DNA of 64,000 nt from Pseudomonas frederiksbergensis (GCF_000802155.2 NZ_JQGJ02000002.1:62001-126000); one strand, 5' to 3'. Counted from the stretch's first letter, positions 34,144 through 43,225 are shown. A program made the numbers and translations. The notes: generated by a model not told the origin, from the sequence alone.

Positions 34144-35751
34144 ATGAACGCCAATTGGCACCGAAATACCTTGATCTATCAGATCGATCCTTCCTTGTTC
34201 TACGACAGCAACGGCGATGGCCGTGGCGACTTGAAGGGCATCATCCAGCAACTCGATTACCTGCAAGCGTTGGGCGTCGGTGCGCTCTGGCTGATGCCGC
34301 TGTATCGGTCGCCGTTCAAGGACGCCGGTTACGACGTCAGCGATTTCATGGCGCTGGACCCGCGCTTTGGCAGCGAAGAAGACTTGCGCCAGTTGATCGT
34401 GCAGGCCGGTCAGCGCGGCATTCGCGTCATCCTTGAACTGGTCGTGCAGCACACCAGTGACCAGCATCCCTGGTTCCTCCGGGCGCGGCGGGACAAGGAC
34501 AGCGTCTATCGCGATTACTACCTGTGGTCCGACACGCCGGTGGACGACGGCAATCAGCCGATTTTTCCATCAGTGGAAGACAGCATCTGGCGCTGGGACG
34601 AACAGGCCGGCCAGTACTATCGTCATCTGTTCTACCGGCATGAGCCGGACCTCAACCTGGCGAACCCGCGCGTGGTCGAGGAAATCGAGCGCATCATGGT
34701 CCATTGGCTGGAGCTGGGCATCGCCGGCTTTCGCCTCGATGCGGCCTCGCATTTGGTCGAGCAGGCCGGAGGCGGCGATGAAGAGCAGGGCGTCTGGGTG
34801 CTCGACCGGTTCTACCAATGCATGACCGGCATCAACCCCGAAGGCGTCTTGATGGGCGAAGTGGACGTCGAGCCCGAGCGCTACAGCCATTACTTCGGTA
34901 CGGGCGAACGCTTGGGCCTGGTTCTGGATTTCTGGGTGAACAATCATCTGTTCCTGGCGTTGGCCCGTGGCGAAGCCGAGCCGTTGCAGCGGGCCATCAC
35001 CCGCCGGCCCGCGCCACCGGACGGCGCGAACTATGCCGTGTGGCTGCGCAATCACGACGAGCTCGACCTGGAGCGCTTGAGTGAGCAGGAGCGAGAGGAA
35101 GTGATGCAGGCGTTCGCCCCGGAGCCAGACATGCGCCTGTACGGCCGCGGCATCCGTCGACGCCTGGCGCCGATGCTCAACGGCGACGTGCGGCGCCAGG
35201 CACTGGCCCAGGCAGTGTTGTTGTCGCTGCCGGGGACGCCGATCGTGCGCTACGGCGAAGAAATCGGCATGGGCGACGACCTGTCCCGCCCCGAGCGCCT
35301 GTCGGTGCGCACGCCCATGCAGTGGAGCAACGAAGCCAATGCCGGGTTTTCCTCGGCCCAACGCCTGGCCGCCCCGGTAATCGATGAAGGGCCCTTTGCC
35401 TACACGCGATTGAATGTGGAAGAGCAGCAGGATGACCCCGATTCGCTGTTGGCTCGGGCCCGTCGATTGTTGTTGGCACGGACCCGGTTGAACGAAGTCG
35501 GCGATGGCCAGGCACGGCTGTTGACGGTCGATCATCCGGCGGTGTTCGCCATCGCGCATGAGTGCGAAGCCACCTCGGTGATGCTGGCGAACCTTGGCAC
35601 GGAAACGGTCAGCGTGCAGTTGCGCGAACTGGATTTGCAGGGATACGAGCAAGTGCTCTCGGACAGTCCGTATCCAGCCACGGCCCCTTCGAAGCTGACG
35701 CTGAACGGTTACGGTTATCGATGGTTCCGACGCGCAGGCTCAGAAGAGTAG
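34144..35751 (+). CDS. GH13 enzyme, trehalose synthase/maltose-glucosyltransferase-like
   Basis: The 535-residue enzyme has Asp199 (GFRLDAASH), Glu239 (LMGEVDVE) and Asp305 (LRNHDELDLE) as the catalytic triad. NHDELDLERLS and EPDMRLYGRGIRRRLAPMLNGD resemble the trehalose synthase branch (TreS), which converts maltose to trehalose. The usual TreS maltokinase fusion is absent. It forms a two-gene unit with the preceding GH13 enzyme (AAGGAGTCACTG before its ATG). An exact reaction cannot be given. Confidence 0.82.
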   Translation: MNANWHRNTLIYQIDPSLFYDSNGDGRGDLKGIIQQLDYLQALGVGALWLMPLYRSPFKDAGYDVSDFMALDPRFGSEEDLRQLIVQAGQRGIRVILELVVQHTSDQHPWFLRARRDKDSVYRDYYLWSDTPVDDGNQPIFPSVEDSIWRWDEQAGQYYRHLFYRHEPDLNLANPRVVEEIERIMVHWLELGIAGFRLDAASHLVEQAGGGDEEQGVWVLDRFYQCMTGINPEGVLMGEVDVEPERYSHYFGTGERLGLVLDFWVNNHLFLALARGEAEPLQRAITRRPAPPDGANYAVWLRNHDELDLERLSEQEREEVMQAFAPEPDMRLYGRGIRRRLAPMLNGDVRRQALAQAVLLSLPGTPIVRYGEEIGMGDDLSRPERLSVRTPMQWSNEANAGFSSAQRLAAPVIDEGPFAYTRLNVEEQQDDPDSLLARARRLLLARTRLNEVGDGQARLLTVDHPAVFAIAHECEATSVMLANLGTETVSVQLRELDLQGYEQVLSDSPYPATAPSKLTLNGYGYRWFRRAGSEE

Positions 35752-36723
35752 CAGCACGACCGCCAGCAACCCGCCGGTGGCCAACAGCAAGGCTGACACC
35801 TGTGTCGAGCTGAGCGCCAGCGCAGCGTCCCGCGAGCGACCGTTGAATCGCCCGCGGGTACGGTGCCCAGACTCCTGCGACTCGAACAGATTGTCCTGGC
35901 GCTGACTGTCGTCGTCCTCGTTGGTCATCTGCCCCGACCAGGCGTTACGGGCCAACAGCCGATCGAGCAGCCCAGGCATCAGGCACGTTCCGACAATGGC
36001 CTTGAGCGTGGCCGAACCCAGCCATAATTCCCGGGGCGTGCGCTTGACCACGCTGAGGATCGCCCGCGCGGCTACGTCCGGATCATGAATCGGCGGCACC
36101 GGTTGCGGGCGCTTGCCCAGCTTGTTGCGCGCCCAATCGAACTGCGGCGTGTTGATCGCCGGCAGTTGCACCATGCACACCTTGATGTTGCTGTGCTCGT
36201 GGAGCAGCTCGCAGCGCAATGAATCGGTGAACCCGCGCACCGCGAACTTGGCCCCGCAATAGGCGGCTTGCAGCGGAATGGCGCGATAGGCCAGCGCCGA
36301 ACCGACTTGGATGATCACTCCACGGTTGCGTCGTCCCATCAGGTCCAGTGCGGCGAGCGTGCCGTGTACGGTGCCCAGGTACGTCACCTTCGTGACGCGA
36401 TGGACTTCCTCGGCGGTCAACTGGCGGATCGGCGAAAACACCGTGACCATCGCACAGTTGATCCACACGTCGACAGGTCCCAGTTGGCGTTCCATCCGCT
36501 GCGCCGCTTCGAAGACCGCATCGGCGTCGGCAACGTCGACGCTGATCGCCAGGCACGTCGCACCCAATTGCTCCAGTTCTTGCGCCGTGTCCGCCAGGGC
36601 TCGTTCGCTCCGGGCCAGCAACCCGACGCGATAGCCGGCGGCGGCAAATCGGTGCGCGGTCGCACGCCCAACGCCGGCGCTGGAACCGCTGATCACGGCA
36701 ACCGGTGGGGTTCGCTCATCCAT
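35740..36723 (-). CDS. SDR oxidoreductase with C-terminal membrane anchor
   Basis: This 327-residue protein carries VISGSSAGVGRATAHRFAAAG as the cofactor motif and YCGAKFAVRGF as the YxxxK site. After the catalytic domain it has a polar linker and a final hydrophobic helix (SALLLATGGLLAVVLLLF), so it is probably tethered to the membrane by its tail. Its end overlaps the end of the GH13 gene by 12 bases. Substrate unknown. Confidence 0.88.
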   Translation of the reverse strand: MDERTPPVAVISGSSAGVGRATAHRFAAAGYRVGLLARSERALADTAQELEQLGATCLAISVDVADADAVFEAAQRMERQLGPVDVWINCAMVTVFSPIRQLTAEEVHRVTKVTYLGTVHGTLAALDLMGRRNRGVIIQVGSALAYRAIPLQAAYCGAKFAVRGFTDSLRCELLHEHSNIKVCMVQLPAINTPQFDWARNKLGKRPQPVPPIHDPDVAARAILSVVKRTPRELWLGSATLKAIVGTCLMPGLLDRLLARNAWSGQMTNEDDDSQRQDNLFESQESGHRTRGRFNGRSRDAALALSSTQVSALLLATGGLLAVVLLLF

Positions 36724-36752
36724 TGCGCTCGCTCCGCAGCTCCTTTGGCGAA

Positions 36753-37166
36753 TCAGTGAGGTTGCGCGACACCGCGCAGCAAGTTGGCGCTGACTTTGTC
36801 GGCGTTACAGCTGGCAACGTTGGCCAGGGATACCATGCCAACCAGTCGTTTATCGCGGTTGACCACGGGCAGGCGGCGTTTTTCGATCTGGGCCATGTTC
36901 TTGGCGACGTGGTCGATTTCTTCGTCATCGAAGCAATAGCGCACCTCATCGCTCATGATCCGGCTGACCGGGGTATCCATGTTCATACCTTCGGCCATGG
37001 CTCGAACCACCAGGTCGCGGTCGGTCACCATCCCCGCCATGCGGTCATTCTGATTGATCACCAGCGCGCCGATATCGGCCTGGCGCATGATCTGCGCAAC
37101 CTCGCGCAGAGGGGTGTCGGGAGAGATCGTGCGGACTTCCCGACTCATGATTTCATTGATTTTCAT
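36753..37166 (-). CDS. CBS-domain pair protein
   Basis: The 137-residue product (start at 37166, preceded by AAGGAG) consists of two CBS motifs: IMSREVRTISPDTPLREVAQIMRQADIGALVI...GMVTDRDLV and a second with DEEIDHVAKNMAQIEKRRLPVV...GMVSLANV. CBS pairs bind adenosyl ligands and act as energy sensors. No enzymatic domain is fused to it. Confidence 0.9.
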   Translation of the reverse strand: MKINEIMSREVRTISPDTPLREVAQIMRQADIGALVINQNDRMAGMVTDRDLVVRAMAEGMNMDTPVSRIMSDEVRYCFDDEEIDHVAKNMAQIEKRRLPVVNRDKRLVGMVSLANVASCNADKVSANLLRGVAQPH

Positions 37167-37413
37167 CGTTGAATCTCCTTCGTTTCGGGTTGAACAGCAA
37201 GCCACTGCCTGGCGTCGCGAGTCGCTTGTGCGGCCACCTGACGGGCTCCTCACTTATTGTGAAAATCGGGCTTGGCGATGGTTCAGGATTTTTGCCGATG
37301 GGGTTGTTCAGGTGCACTTTTATGAAGCCGCAGGTGGGCTGCCGCACCATCGCAAGGCAGATGGTAGTGCTTGGCCGGCGCCGGTCAGCTTGAGGTGACT
37401 TGGCGGGCCTCTT

Positions 37414-37429
37414 AGCGGGCAAGCCCGCT
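37414..37429. repeat. REP element
   Basis: AGCGGGCAAGCCCGCT is a perfect hairpin followed by CCCACAGGGG, the most common Pseudomonas REP form. Confidence 0.75.
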
Positions 37430-37482
37430 CCCACAGGGGATTGGCGGTGACTATCGGGTTGTGGATCGGCTGCGGATAGGTG

Positions 37483-37499
37483 TTGGCACGCTCGCTGCA
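37483..37499 (+). promoter_or_regulatory. Sigma-54 (-24/-12) promoter of nirBD
   Basis: TTGGCACGCTCGCTGCA matches YTGGCACG-N4-TTGCW at every position but one, with correct GG to GC spacing. The predicted start is near 37510, well ahead of nirB. Sigma-54 with NtrC is the normal control of nitrate/nitrite assimilation in Pseudomonas. Confidence 0.8.
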
Positions 37500-37633
37500 A
37501 GACCTTGCACAGGCCCACCGTGAACACAATCGAGTGGGCAGCCCCGTCGGTCAACGAAGATCGAGCGCCAGCAGGCCGGGGGATAACGGTAGATCAGGGC
37601 GCAGTCGCCGGGTCGATACCGCACAGAACAGGC

Positions 37634-37674
37634 AAAGACGCCTGGAACCGCAAGGTTTCAGGCGTCTTTTTTTT
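37634..37674 (+). terminator. Leader terminator/attenuator before nirB
   Basis: AAAGACGCCTG and CAGGCGTCTTT form an 11-pair stem extended inwards by GAACC/GGTTT, followed by eight T residues. A strong intrinsic terminator 40 bases before the gene implies conditional readthrough; NasS/NasT antitermination is the known mechanism for nitrite-reductase operons of pseudomonads and relatives. Confidence 0.8.
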
Positions 37675-37714
37675 GCTTTCAAAAAACCGTGATGGGCTTT
37701 TGTCGGGTGCTTTT

Positions 37715-40276
37715 ATGAATTCCAACGTTGCTTCCCTGAACAAGCTGCAAACGCTGATCGTGATCGGCAATGGCATGGTCGGCCACCACTGCGTCGAGCA
37801 ACTGATCGAGCGCGGTGCCCTCAACCATTACCGTGTGCATGTCTTCAGCGAAGAGCCAATGCGGGCCTACGACCGCGTGCATCTGTCCGAGTATTTCTCC
37901 GGTCGGGATGCCGAATCGCTGGCCTTGGGCGAAGCCTCGTTGTACCAGACCCCTGGTGTCACGCTGCATCTGGGCGTACCGGTACTGGAAATCGACCGCC
38001 AGGCGCGCGAAGTGGTTACCGCCCGGGAGCGCATCCACTACGACAAGCTGGTGCTCGCCACCGGTTCCTACCCGTTCGTGCCGCCCATCCAGGGCGCCGA
38101 GGGCGATTCGTGCCTGGTCTACCGCACCCTCGAAGACCTTGATTCCATTCGCGCGGCGGCGAGCAATGCCCGTCGTGGCGTGGTCGTCGGTGGCGGCCTG
38201 CTGGGCCTGGAAGCGGCCAATGCCCTCAAGACGCTGGGCCTGGAAGCCCACGTGGTGGAATTCGCTCCACGGCTGATGCCGGTGCAACTGGATGAGCAGG
38301 GCGGGCTGGCCCTCAAGGCGCGCATCGAGAAACTGGGCGTCGGCGTGCATCTGTCCAAGGGCACCCAATCCATTGGCGCGGGCGAGCATTACCGTTATCG
38401 AATGAACTTCGGCAATGATGATTTCCTCGAAACCGACCTGATCGTGTTTTCCGCCGGTATCCGCGCCCAGGATGCCTTGGCTCGTCAATGCGAGCTGCAG
38501 ATCGGCCCGCGCGGCGGCGTGGTGATCGACGATCATTGCCAGAGCAGCGACCCGGACATCTACGCCATCGGCGAATGCGCGGCGTGGAATGGCAGCATCT
38601 TCGGCCTGGTCGCGCCGGGCTACCAGATGGCCCGCAACGTCGCGGCGCGCCTGTGTGGCGAAGCCAGCGAGGCCTTCACCGGCGCGGACATGTCCACCAA
38701 GCTCAAATTGCTCGGCGTGGACGTCGGTTCCATCGGCGACGCGCACGGCAACACGCCGGGCTCGCGCAGCTTCCAGTTCATCGACGAAACCAGCGCCAGC
38801 TACCGTCGCCTAGTGATCGATGCGGACGGAAAACGCGTGATTGGCGCTGTCCTGGTCGGCGACAACAGTTACTACGACACCCTACTGCAGTACATGCAGA
38901 ACGGCATCGCCTTGCCCAAGGACGCCGCCAGCCTGATCCTGCCGTCGTCCGAAGGCGCCCCGACACTGGGCCCGGCGGCATTGCCCGAGGCGGCGACCAT
39001 TTGCTCGTGCCACAACGTCACCAAGGGCTCGATATGCTCGGCCATCGACGGCGGCTGCACCGATCTCGGCCAGCTCAAGTGCGACACCAAGGCCGGCACC
39101 GGTTGTGGCGGTTGCGCTGCGCTGGTCAAGCAAGTGTTCGAGCACGAACTGATTGCCCGCGGCGTCAGCGTCGACAAGAGCCTGTGCGAACACTTCGCCT
39201 ACACCCGCCAGGAGCTGTATGCCCTGGTGCGGGTGGAAGGCATCATCAGTTTCGAAGAATTGCTCGCCAAACACGGTCGCGGCCACACCGGTTGCGATTT
39301 GTGCAAGCCCGCGGTGGGGTCGATCCTGGCGTCGTGCTGGAACCAGCCGATCATGGACCCGCACCTGGTGCCGTTGCAGGACACCAACGACACGTTCATG
39401 GCGAACATGCAGAAAAACGGTACCTATTCGGTGGTGCCGCGCATCGCCGGTGGGGAAATCACCGCCGACAAGTTGATCGCCATCGGCGTTGTCGCGAAAA
39501 AATACGACCTCTACACCAAGATCACCGGCGGCCAGCGCATCGACTTGTTCGGCGCGCAGTTGCACCAGTTGCCGGACATCTGGGCCGAACTGATCGAAGC
39601 CGGGTTCGAAACCGGCCACGCCTACGGCAAATCCACGCGCACGGTGAAATCCTGCGTTGGCAGCACCTGGTGCCGCTACGGCGTGCAGGACAGCGTGCAA
39701 ATGGCCCTGACCATCGAGGACCGCTACAAAGGCCTGCGCTCGCCGCACAAGCTCAAGTTCGCGGTATCGGGTTGCACCCGCGAGTGCGCTGAGGCGCAGA
39801 GCAAGGACGTTGGCGTTATCGCCACCGAAAAGGGCTGGAACCTCTACGTGGCCGGCAACGGCGGCATGCGTCCGCGTCACGCCGAACTGTTCGCCACCGA
39901 CCTGGACGATGCGACGCTGATCCGCTACATCGACCGCTTCCTGATGTTCTACATCCGCACCGCCGACAAACTGCAACGCACCTCGGTGTGGCGCGAAAGC
40001 CTGGAAGGGGGCCTGGATTATCTCAAGGACGTGATCATTCACGACAGCCTGGGCCTGGGCGCCGAGCTTGAAGCGCAGATGCAGCTGGTGGTCGACCGCT
40101 ACGAATGCGAATGGGCCAACGCCTTGAAGGACCCGGAGAAACTCAAGCGTTTCCGGACCTTCGTCAACGACAAGCGCGGCGATCCGGACGTCCACTTCGT
40201 CCGCGAGCGCGGCCAGCGTCGGCCGGTGCATGCCCATGAACTTCACCTGATTCCCGTCACCGAGGAGGTGCTCTGA
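37715..40276 (+). CDS. nirB: Assimilatory nitrite reductase [NAD(P)H] large subunit
   Basis: From the ATG at 37715 the product has 853 residues, normal for NirB. The order is FAD/NAD(P) domain (TLIVIGNGMVGHHCVEQL, VVVGGGLLGLEAANAL), BFD-type [2Fe-2S] domain (CSCHNVTKGSICSAIDGGC, GTGCGGC), then the sirohaem/[4Fe-4S] half with VKSCVGSTWCRYG and VSGCTRECAEAQ supplying the four cluster cysteines. It reduces nitrite to ammonia in the cytoplasm. An in-frame upstream extension runs through the terminator and is not coding. Confidence 0.97.
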   Translation: MNSNVASLNKLQTLIVIGNGMVGHHCVEQLIERGALNHYRVHVFSEEPMRAYDRVHLSEYFSGRDAESLALGEASLYQTPGVTLHLGVPVLEIDRQAREVVTARERIHYDKLVLATGSYPFVPPIQGAEGDSCLVYRTLEDLDSIRAAASNARRGVVVGGGLLGLEAANALKTLGLEAHVVEFAPRLMPVQLDEQGGLALKARIEKLGVGVHLSKGTQSIGAGEHYRYRMNFGNDDFLETDLIVFSAGIRAQDALARQCELQIGPRGGVVIDDHCQSSDPDIYAIGECAAWNGSIFGLVAPGYQMARNVAARLCGEASEAFTGADMSTKLKLLGVDVGSIGDAHGNTPGSRSFQFIDETSASYRRLVIDADGKRVIGAVLVGDNSYYDTLLQYMQNGIALPKDAASLILPSSEGAPTLGPAALPEAATICSCHNVTKGSICSAIDGGCTDLGQLKCDTKAGTGCGGCAALVKQVFEHELIARGVSVDKSLCEHFAYTRQELYALVRVEGIISFEELLAKHGRGHTGCDLCKPAVGSILASCWNQPIMDPHLVPLQDTNDTFMANMQKNGTYSVVPRIAGGEITADKLIAIGVVAKKYDLYTKITGGQRIDLFGAQLHQLPDIWAELIEAGFETGHAYGKSTRTVKSCVGSTWCRYGVQDSVQMALTIEDRYKGLRSPHKLKFAVSGCTRECAEAQSKDVGVIATEKGWNLYVAGNGGMRPRHAELFATDLDDATLIRYIDRFLMFYIRTADKLQRTSVWRESLEGGLDYLKDVIIHDSLGLGAELEAQMQLVVDRYECEWANALKDPEKLKRFRTFVNDKRGDPDVHFVRERGQRRPVHAHELHLIPVTEEVL

Positions 40277-40647
40277 TGAGCCAGTCAAACGTCGTTCGTA
40301 TCGCTCAGCAACCCGTGCAGTGGCGCGTCCTGTGCAGCCGAGAAGACCTGGTGCCCAACTCCGGCGTGGTCGCCTGGCACGACGGCAGCCAAGTGGCGCT
40401 GCTGTACTTGCCTGAGCATGCGGAGAAGCCCTTGTACGCCGTCGACAACCGCGACCCGAAGTCCGGCGCCAATGTCATCGGCCGCGGTTTGCTGGGCAAT
40501 ATCAAGGGTGAACTGGTGATTGCCTCGCCCATGTACAAGCAGCATTTCCGCCTGGAGGACGGCCATTGCCTGGAATACCCGGAGCAGCGCCTGCGGGTCT
40601 GGCCGGTGCGTTTGAATGGGGATGTGGTGGAGATTGGCGAGGACTGA
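40276..40647 (+). CDS. nirD: Nitrite reductase small subunit
   Basis: The 123-residue Rieske-like subunit lacks the cluster ligands, as is usual for NirD. It starts on the last base of the nirB stop (TGATG), with GAGGAGGTG upstream. Motifs include ALLYLPEHAEKPLYAVDNRDPKSGANVIGRG. It completes the NirBD complex. Confidence 0.95.
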   Translation: MSQSNVVRIAQQPVQWRVLCSREDLVPNSGVVAWHDGSQVALLYLPEHAEKPLYAVDNRDPKSGANVIGRGLLGNIKGELVIASPMYKQHFRLEDGHCLEYPEQRLRVWPVRLNGDVVEIGED

Positions 40648-40677
40648 CCGTCGCAATTGTGGTCTTTCGGTGCCCTT

Positions 40678-40705
40678 GTGGCGAGGGAGCAAGCTCCCTC
40701 GCCAC
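40678..40705. repeat. REP hairpin after nirD
   Basis: GTGGCGAGGGAGC and GCTCCCTCGCCAC form a perfect 13-pair stem around AA. The same core sequence recurs in the repeat pair at 43293-43413. Confidence 0.7.
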
Positions 40706-40741
40706 GACAGCGGTCACTTTTGTTTGAGATGGGGATTAGGA

Positions 40742-41182
40742 ATGAAAACCGCCGCCCAATTGGTAAGACTCAAGAGCGTGCAGAACCAGCAGGTCCATAG
40801 CATCGCACCGGACCAGACCGTACTCGAAGCGCTGCAGATCATGGCCGAGAAAAATGTCGGTGCGCTGCCGGTCATCGAAGGCGGGCAGGTGGTCGGGGTT
40901 TTCAGCGAACGGGACTATGCGCGCAAGATGGTGCTCAAGGGCCGCTCATCGGTGGGCACTACGGTGCGCACCATCATGAGCACGCCAGTGATCACCGCCG
41001 ACAGCCAGCAGAGCATCGACCGCTGCATGGAAGTCATGACCGACAGCCACCTGCGACACTTGCCTGTGCTGGATAACGGAGAACTGATTGGCCTGTTGTC
41101 CATTGGCGACCTGGTCAAGGAATCACTCGTGGAGCAGGCGGACCTGATCCGGCAATTGGAGCATTACATTCGCGGGCATTGA
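40742..41182 (+). CDS. CBS-domain pair protein
   Basis: From the ATG at 40742 this 146-residue protein comprises two CBS motifs: VLEALQIMAEKNVGALPVIEGGQVVGVFSERDYARKM and CMEVMTDSHLRHLPVLDNGELIGLLSIGDLVK. It resembles stand-alone CBS proteins that bind AMP/ATP or NAD. It follows nirD after a REP hairpin and so is probably separately transcribed. Confidence 0.92.
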   Translation: MKTAAQLVRLKSVQNQQVHSIAPDQTVLEALQIMAEKNVGALPVIEGGQVVGVFSERDYARKMVLKGRSSVGTTVRTIMSTPVITADSQQSIDRCMEVMTDSHLRHLPVLDNGELIGLLSIGDLVKESLVEQADLIRQLEHYIRGH

Positions 41183-41194
41183 GCCGCGCGAATC

Positions 41195-42232
41195 CTATCC
41201 CAACGCCAGCAACTGCCGGATCAGCTTCGGCGTGCTGCCGGTCCAGCGCTTGAATGACCGGCGGAAGTTCGCCGTGTCGTTGAAGCTCAGGTATTGCGCC
41301 ACTTCCTCGTTGCTGAAGCCCTTGACCTGATACAAGTACAACGCCACGTGCATGTGCACGCGGTCCACCTGTTGTTGGAACCCGGTGTGGTGCTTGTGCA
41401 ACTTGCGCTTGAGCGTGGCCGGGCTCATGGCGAAGGCCTGTGCGGTCTGTTCCAGGCTCGGCGTCTGTTGCACGTGGGCATGCAAATAGTCGTAGAGGCA
41501 GTCGAGGAAGCTCGACGCGAAACCCAACTGGTCGATCTGTTCGCGGGCTTCGATCCGCGCGACTTGGCCGGCGGTTGCCGAGGTGTTGGGCCAGGGTTGG
41601 GCCAGGCAATGGCGGGGGAGGCGCATCATATCCAGCGGTCGGTTGAACTGGCTGTGTTCACCCAGGTGCACCCAATATTGTTCGACGTAACGCGGTTCGT
41701 CGTGACGAAAGCTGCATTGCCAGGGCAAGCGTTCACCGCTGAGCCAGGCACTCATCGCCACCATCGACGTCATGCTGGCTTCCAGCACGAAACGCCATTG
41801 CTCATTGGCGCCGCAGCTGTCCAACCAGTGGATATACGCGTAATGCTCGTCCAGTAGCAAACGAGGCGCGGCCAACGGGCTGAGCAGCAGCTGATAGTCG
41901 ATCAGCGTGTCCAGCGCCTGATGCAGATTCTGGGCGTGACGCAAGGCATGGCTGGCCGGCCCGTAGTGGCCGGGCAAGAGGCGCTGGCCGAACAGGAAAC
42001 TGCTGTCGCTGGCATCCAGCAGGCGCCGGCTGTTATCGATCAGGCCGAGAAACTGTTGCGGGCTGATGCGGCTTCGGCCCGCGAGGATATCGTCGTGGAA
42101 CAGGCCGGTGCCGCGCAGCAGGCGATGACTGTCAATGTCCCGCGACAAGGCCAGGTCGATCAGCGCCGCCGGTTGGTAGTGCCCCGCAATGAAGCGGTGA
42201 TCGGATTCGCACCAATGGGTCTTCAAGGTCAT
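41195..42232 (-). CDS. AraC-family regulator (OruR/ArgR-like length)
   Basis: The 345-residue protein has an N-terminal AraC-binding-type domain (RQLLPG-like region FLFGQRLLPGHYGPASHALRH) and a C-terminal helix-turn-helix pair (SLEQTAQAFAMSPATLKRKLHKHHTGFQQQVD and FSNEEVAQYLSFNDTANFRRSFKRWTGSTP). It starts 9 bases after the GGDEF gene stop, so the two are one transcript, and a PHO box precedes that unit. Confidence 0.9.
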   Translation of the reverse strand: MTLKTHWCESDHRFIAGHYQPAALIDLALSRDIDSHRLLRGTGLFHDDILAGRSRISPQQFLGLIDNSRRLLDASDSSFLFGQRLLPGHYGPASHALRHAQNLHQALDTLIDYQLLLSPLAAPRLLLDEHYAYIHWLDSCGANEQWRFVLEASMTSMVAMSAWLSGERLPWQCSFRHDEPRYVEQYWVHLGEHSQFNRPLDMMRLPRHCLAQPWPNTSATAGQVARIEAREQIDQLGFASSFLDCLYDYLHAHVQQTPSLEQTAQAFAMSPATLKRKLHKHHTGFQQQVDRVHMHVALYLYQVKGFSNEEVAQYLSFNDTANFRRSFKRWTGSTPKLIRQLLALG

Positions 42233-42241
42233 CGGCCGGCC

Positions 42242-43156
42242 TCAGGCGCTTTTCGCCAGCGTGTGCCGGGTTCGGGCCAGCGTCAGGTTCAGGCGTTTGA
42301 GCAAGGCTTCCGGGGATTCGTCGAACGCCATCACCACCGCCGTGCTGGCCGCCAGTTGCAAGCGCTCGCCGTGTTGCCGGGTCTTGTGGGCCAGGCTGCG
42401 CACCGCCTGTTCCAGCTCCTCGGCCTGGCGCAGGGCCTGGCTTTCACCGGTGTCGGGCAGCAGCACCACGAAGCGGTCACCGGCGAGGCGGCATACCAGG
42501 TCCTGGCGGCGCAGATTCATCACCAGCAACTGACTGACCGCTTGCAGCACGGCATCGCCTTCGCCGTGACCAAAACGCTGGTTGATGGCGGCGAAATTGT
42601 CGAGGTCCAAGGCCAGCAGCGACAGGGGCTGTTGGCGGCGCCGGCTGTCTTCCAGGCTGGCGGTCAGCTCGTGCTTGAGAAAATCCGCGCCGCCCAACGG
42701 CGTGAGCTTGTCGAACAGGCGGTGCTCGCGGAACAGTCGCTCGCGCTTTTCCATCTGCCCGTTGATCGCCAGTTGCTCGCGGTGCCAATGGTAAATGCCC
42801 AGTGTCAGCAGAATCATGCCCACCGGCATCGGTCCTGATTCGAGCCAATGATCCCAGGTGATGGTGTCGGGCAAGTGGATGAACTCATCGAGACTGTCGA
42901 TCCACCAGGAAAAGAAAATGCACCCCAGGCCCAGGACGAGGTAGTTGGTCACTCGGCCGGCGGGGCGGCTTTTCAGGACCAGGCCCAGCCATACCAAGGC
43001 CAGCAGCGCCGAGCCACCTTCGCCGAGAATGTCCAGCCAGATCCATTGCGCCACAGGTTTGATCGAGCCGTTGGCCAAGTGCAGGATCAGCCCGAGGTTG
43101 GCCGCCAGCAGTAGCAGGGCGAGTTTGACGCGATGCGGGCGGAGCGTGGAAAACAT
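42242..43156 (-). CDS. Membrane GGDEF-domain protein with altered active site
   Basis: The 304-residue protein has about four membrane helices in residues 10-125 and a GGDEF domain from about 145. Signature regions LALDLDNFAAINQRFGHGEGDAVL and CRLAGDRFVVLLPD identify the family, but the motif itself is Ala225-Gly-Asp-Arg-Phe instead of GGDEF or GGEEF. The arginine in place of the second acidic residue may weaken or abolish diguanylate cyclase activity. The start at 43156 was chosen because upstream in-frame sequence runs through a REP repeat. Confidence 0.85.
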   Translation of the reverse strand: MFSTLRPHRVKLALLLLAANLGLILHLANGSIKPVAQWIWLDILGEGGSALLALVWLGLVLKSRPAGRVTNYLVLGLGCIFFSWWIDSLDEFIHLPDTITWDHWLESGPMPVGMILLTLGIYHWHREQLAINGQMEKRERLFREHRLFDKLTPLGGADFLKHELTASLEDSRRRQQPLSLLALDLDNFAAINQRFGHGEGDAVLQAVSQLLVMNLRRQDLVCRLAGDRFVVLLPDTGESQALRQAEELEQAVRSLAHKTRQHGERLQLAASTAVVMAFDESPEALLKRLNLTLARTRHTLAKSA

Positions 43157-43207
43157 GGCCGGAATCCTTTGCCAGAAGCGGAATGCGGCCCAGCACAGCA
43201 GATGAAT

Positions 43208-43225
43208 GTGACAGGGCTGTGACGG
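43208..43225 (-). promoter_or_regulatory. PHO box for the GGDEF-araC unit
   Basis: On the minus strand CCGTCACAGCCCTGTCAC matches the PHO-box half-sites CTGTCAT-N4-CTGTCAY at 12 of 14 positions. A -10-like TGTGCT starts 17 bases after the start of the second half-site, the same distance as at the receptor gene. Confidence 0.6.

Larger units (their letters stand above)
37167..37714. other. Long control and leader region upstream of nirB
   Basis: The 548 bases hold no gene. From left to right: possible NtrC half-sites (GCACCAT at 37344 and ATGGTAGTGC at 37361, weak evidence), a REP element at 37414, a sigma-54 promoter at 37483, and a roughly 205-base transcribed leader with a hairpin GCCCAC/GTGGGC (37513-37539) and a terminator at 37634. 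Confidence 0.6.
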
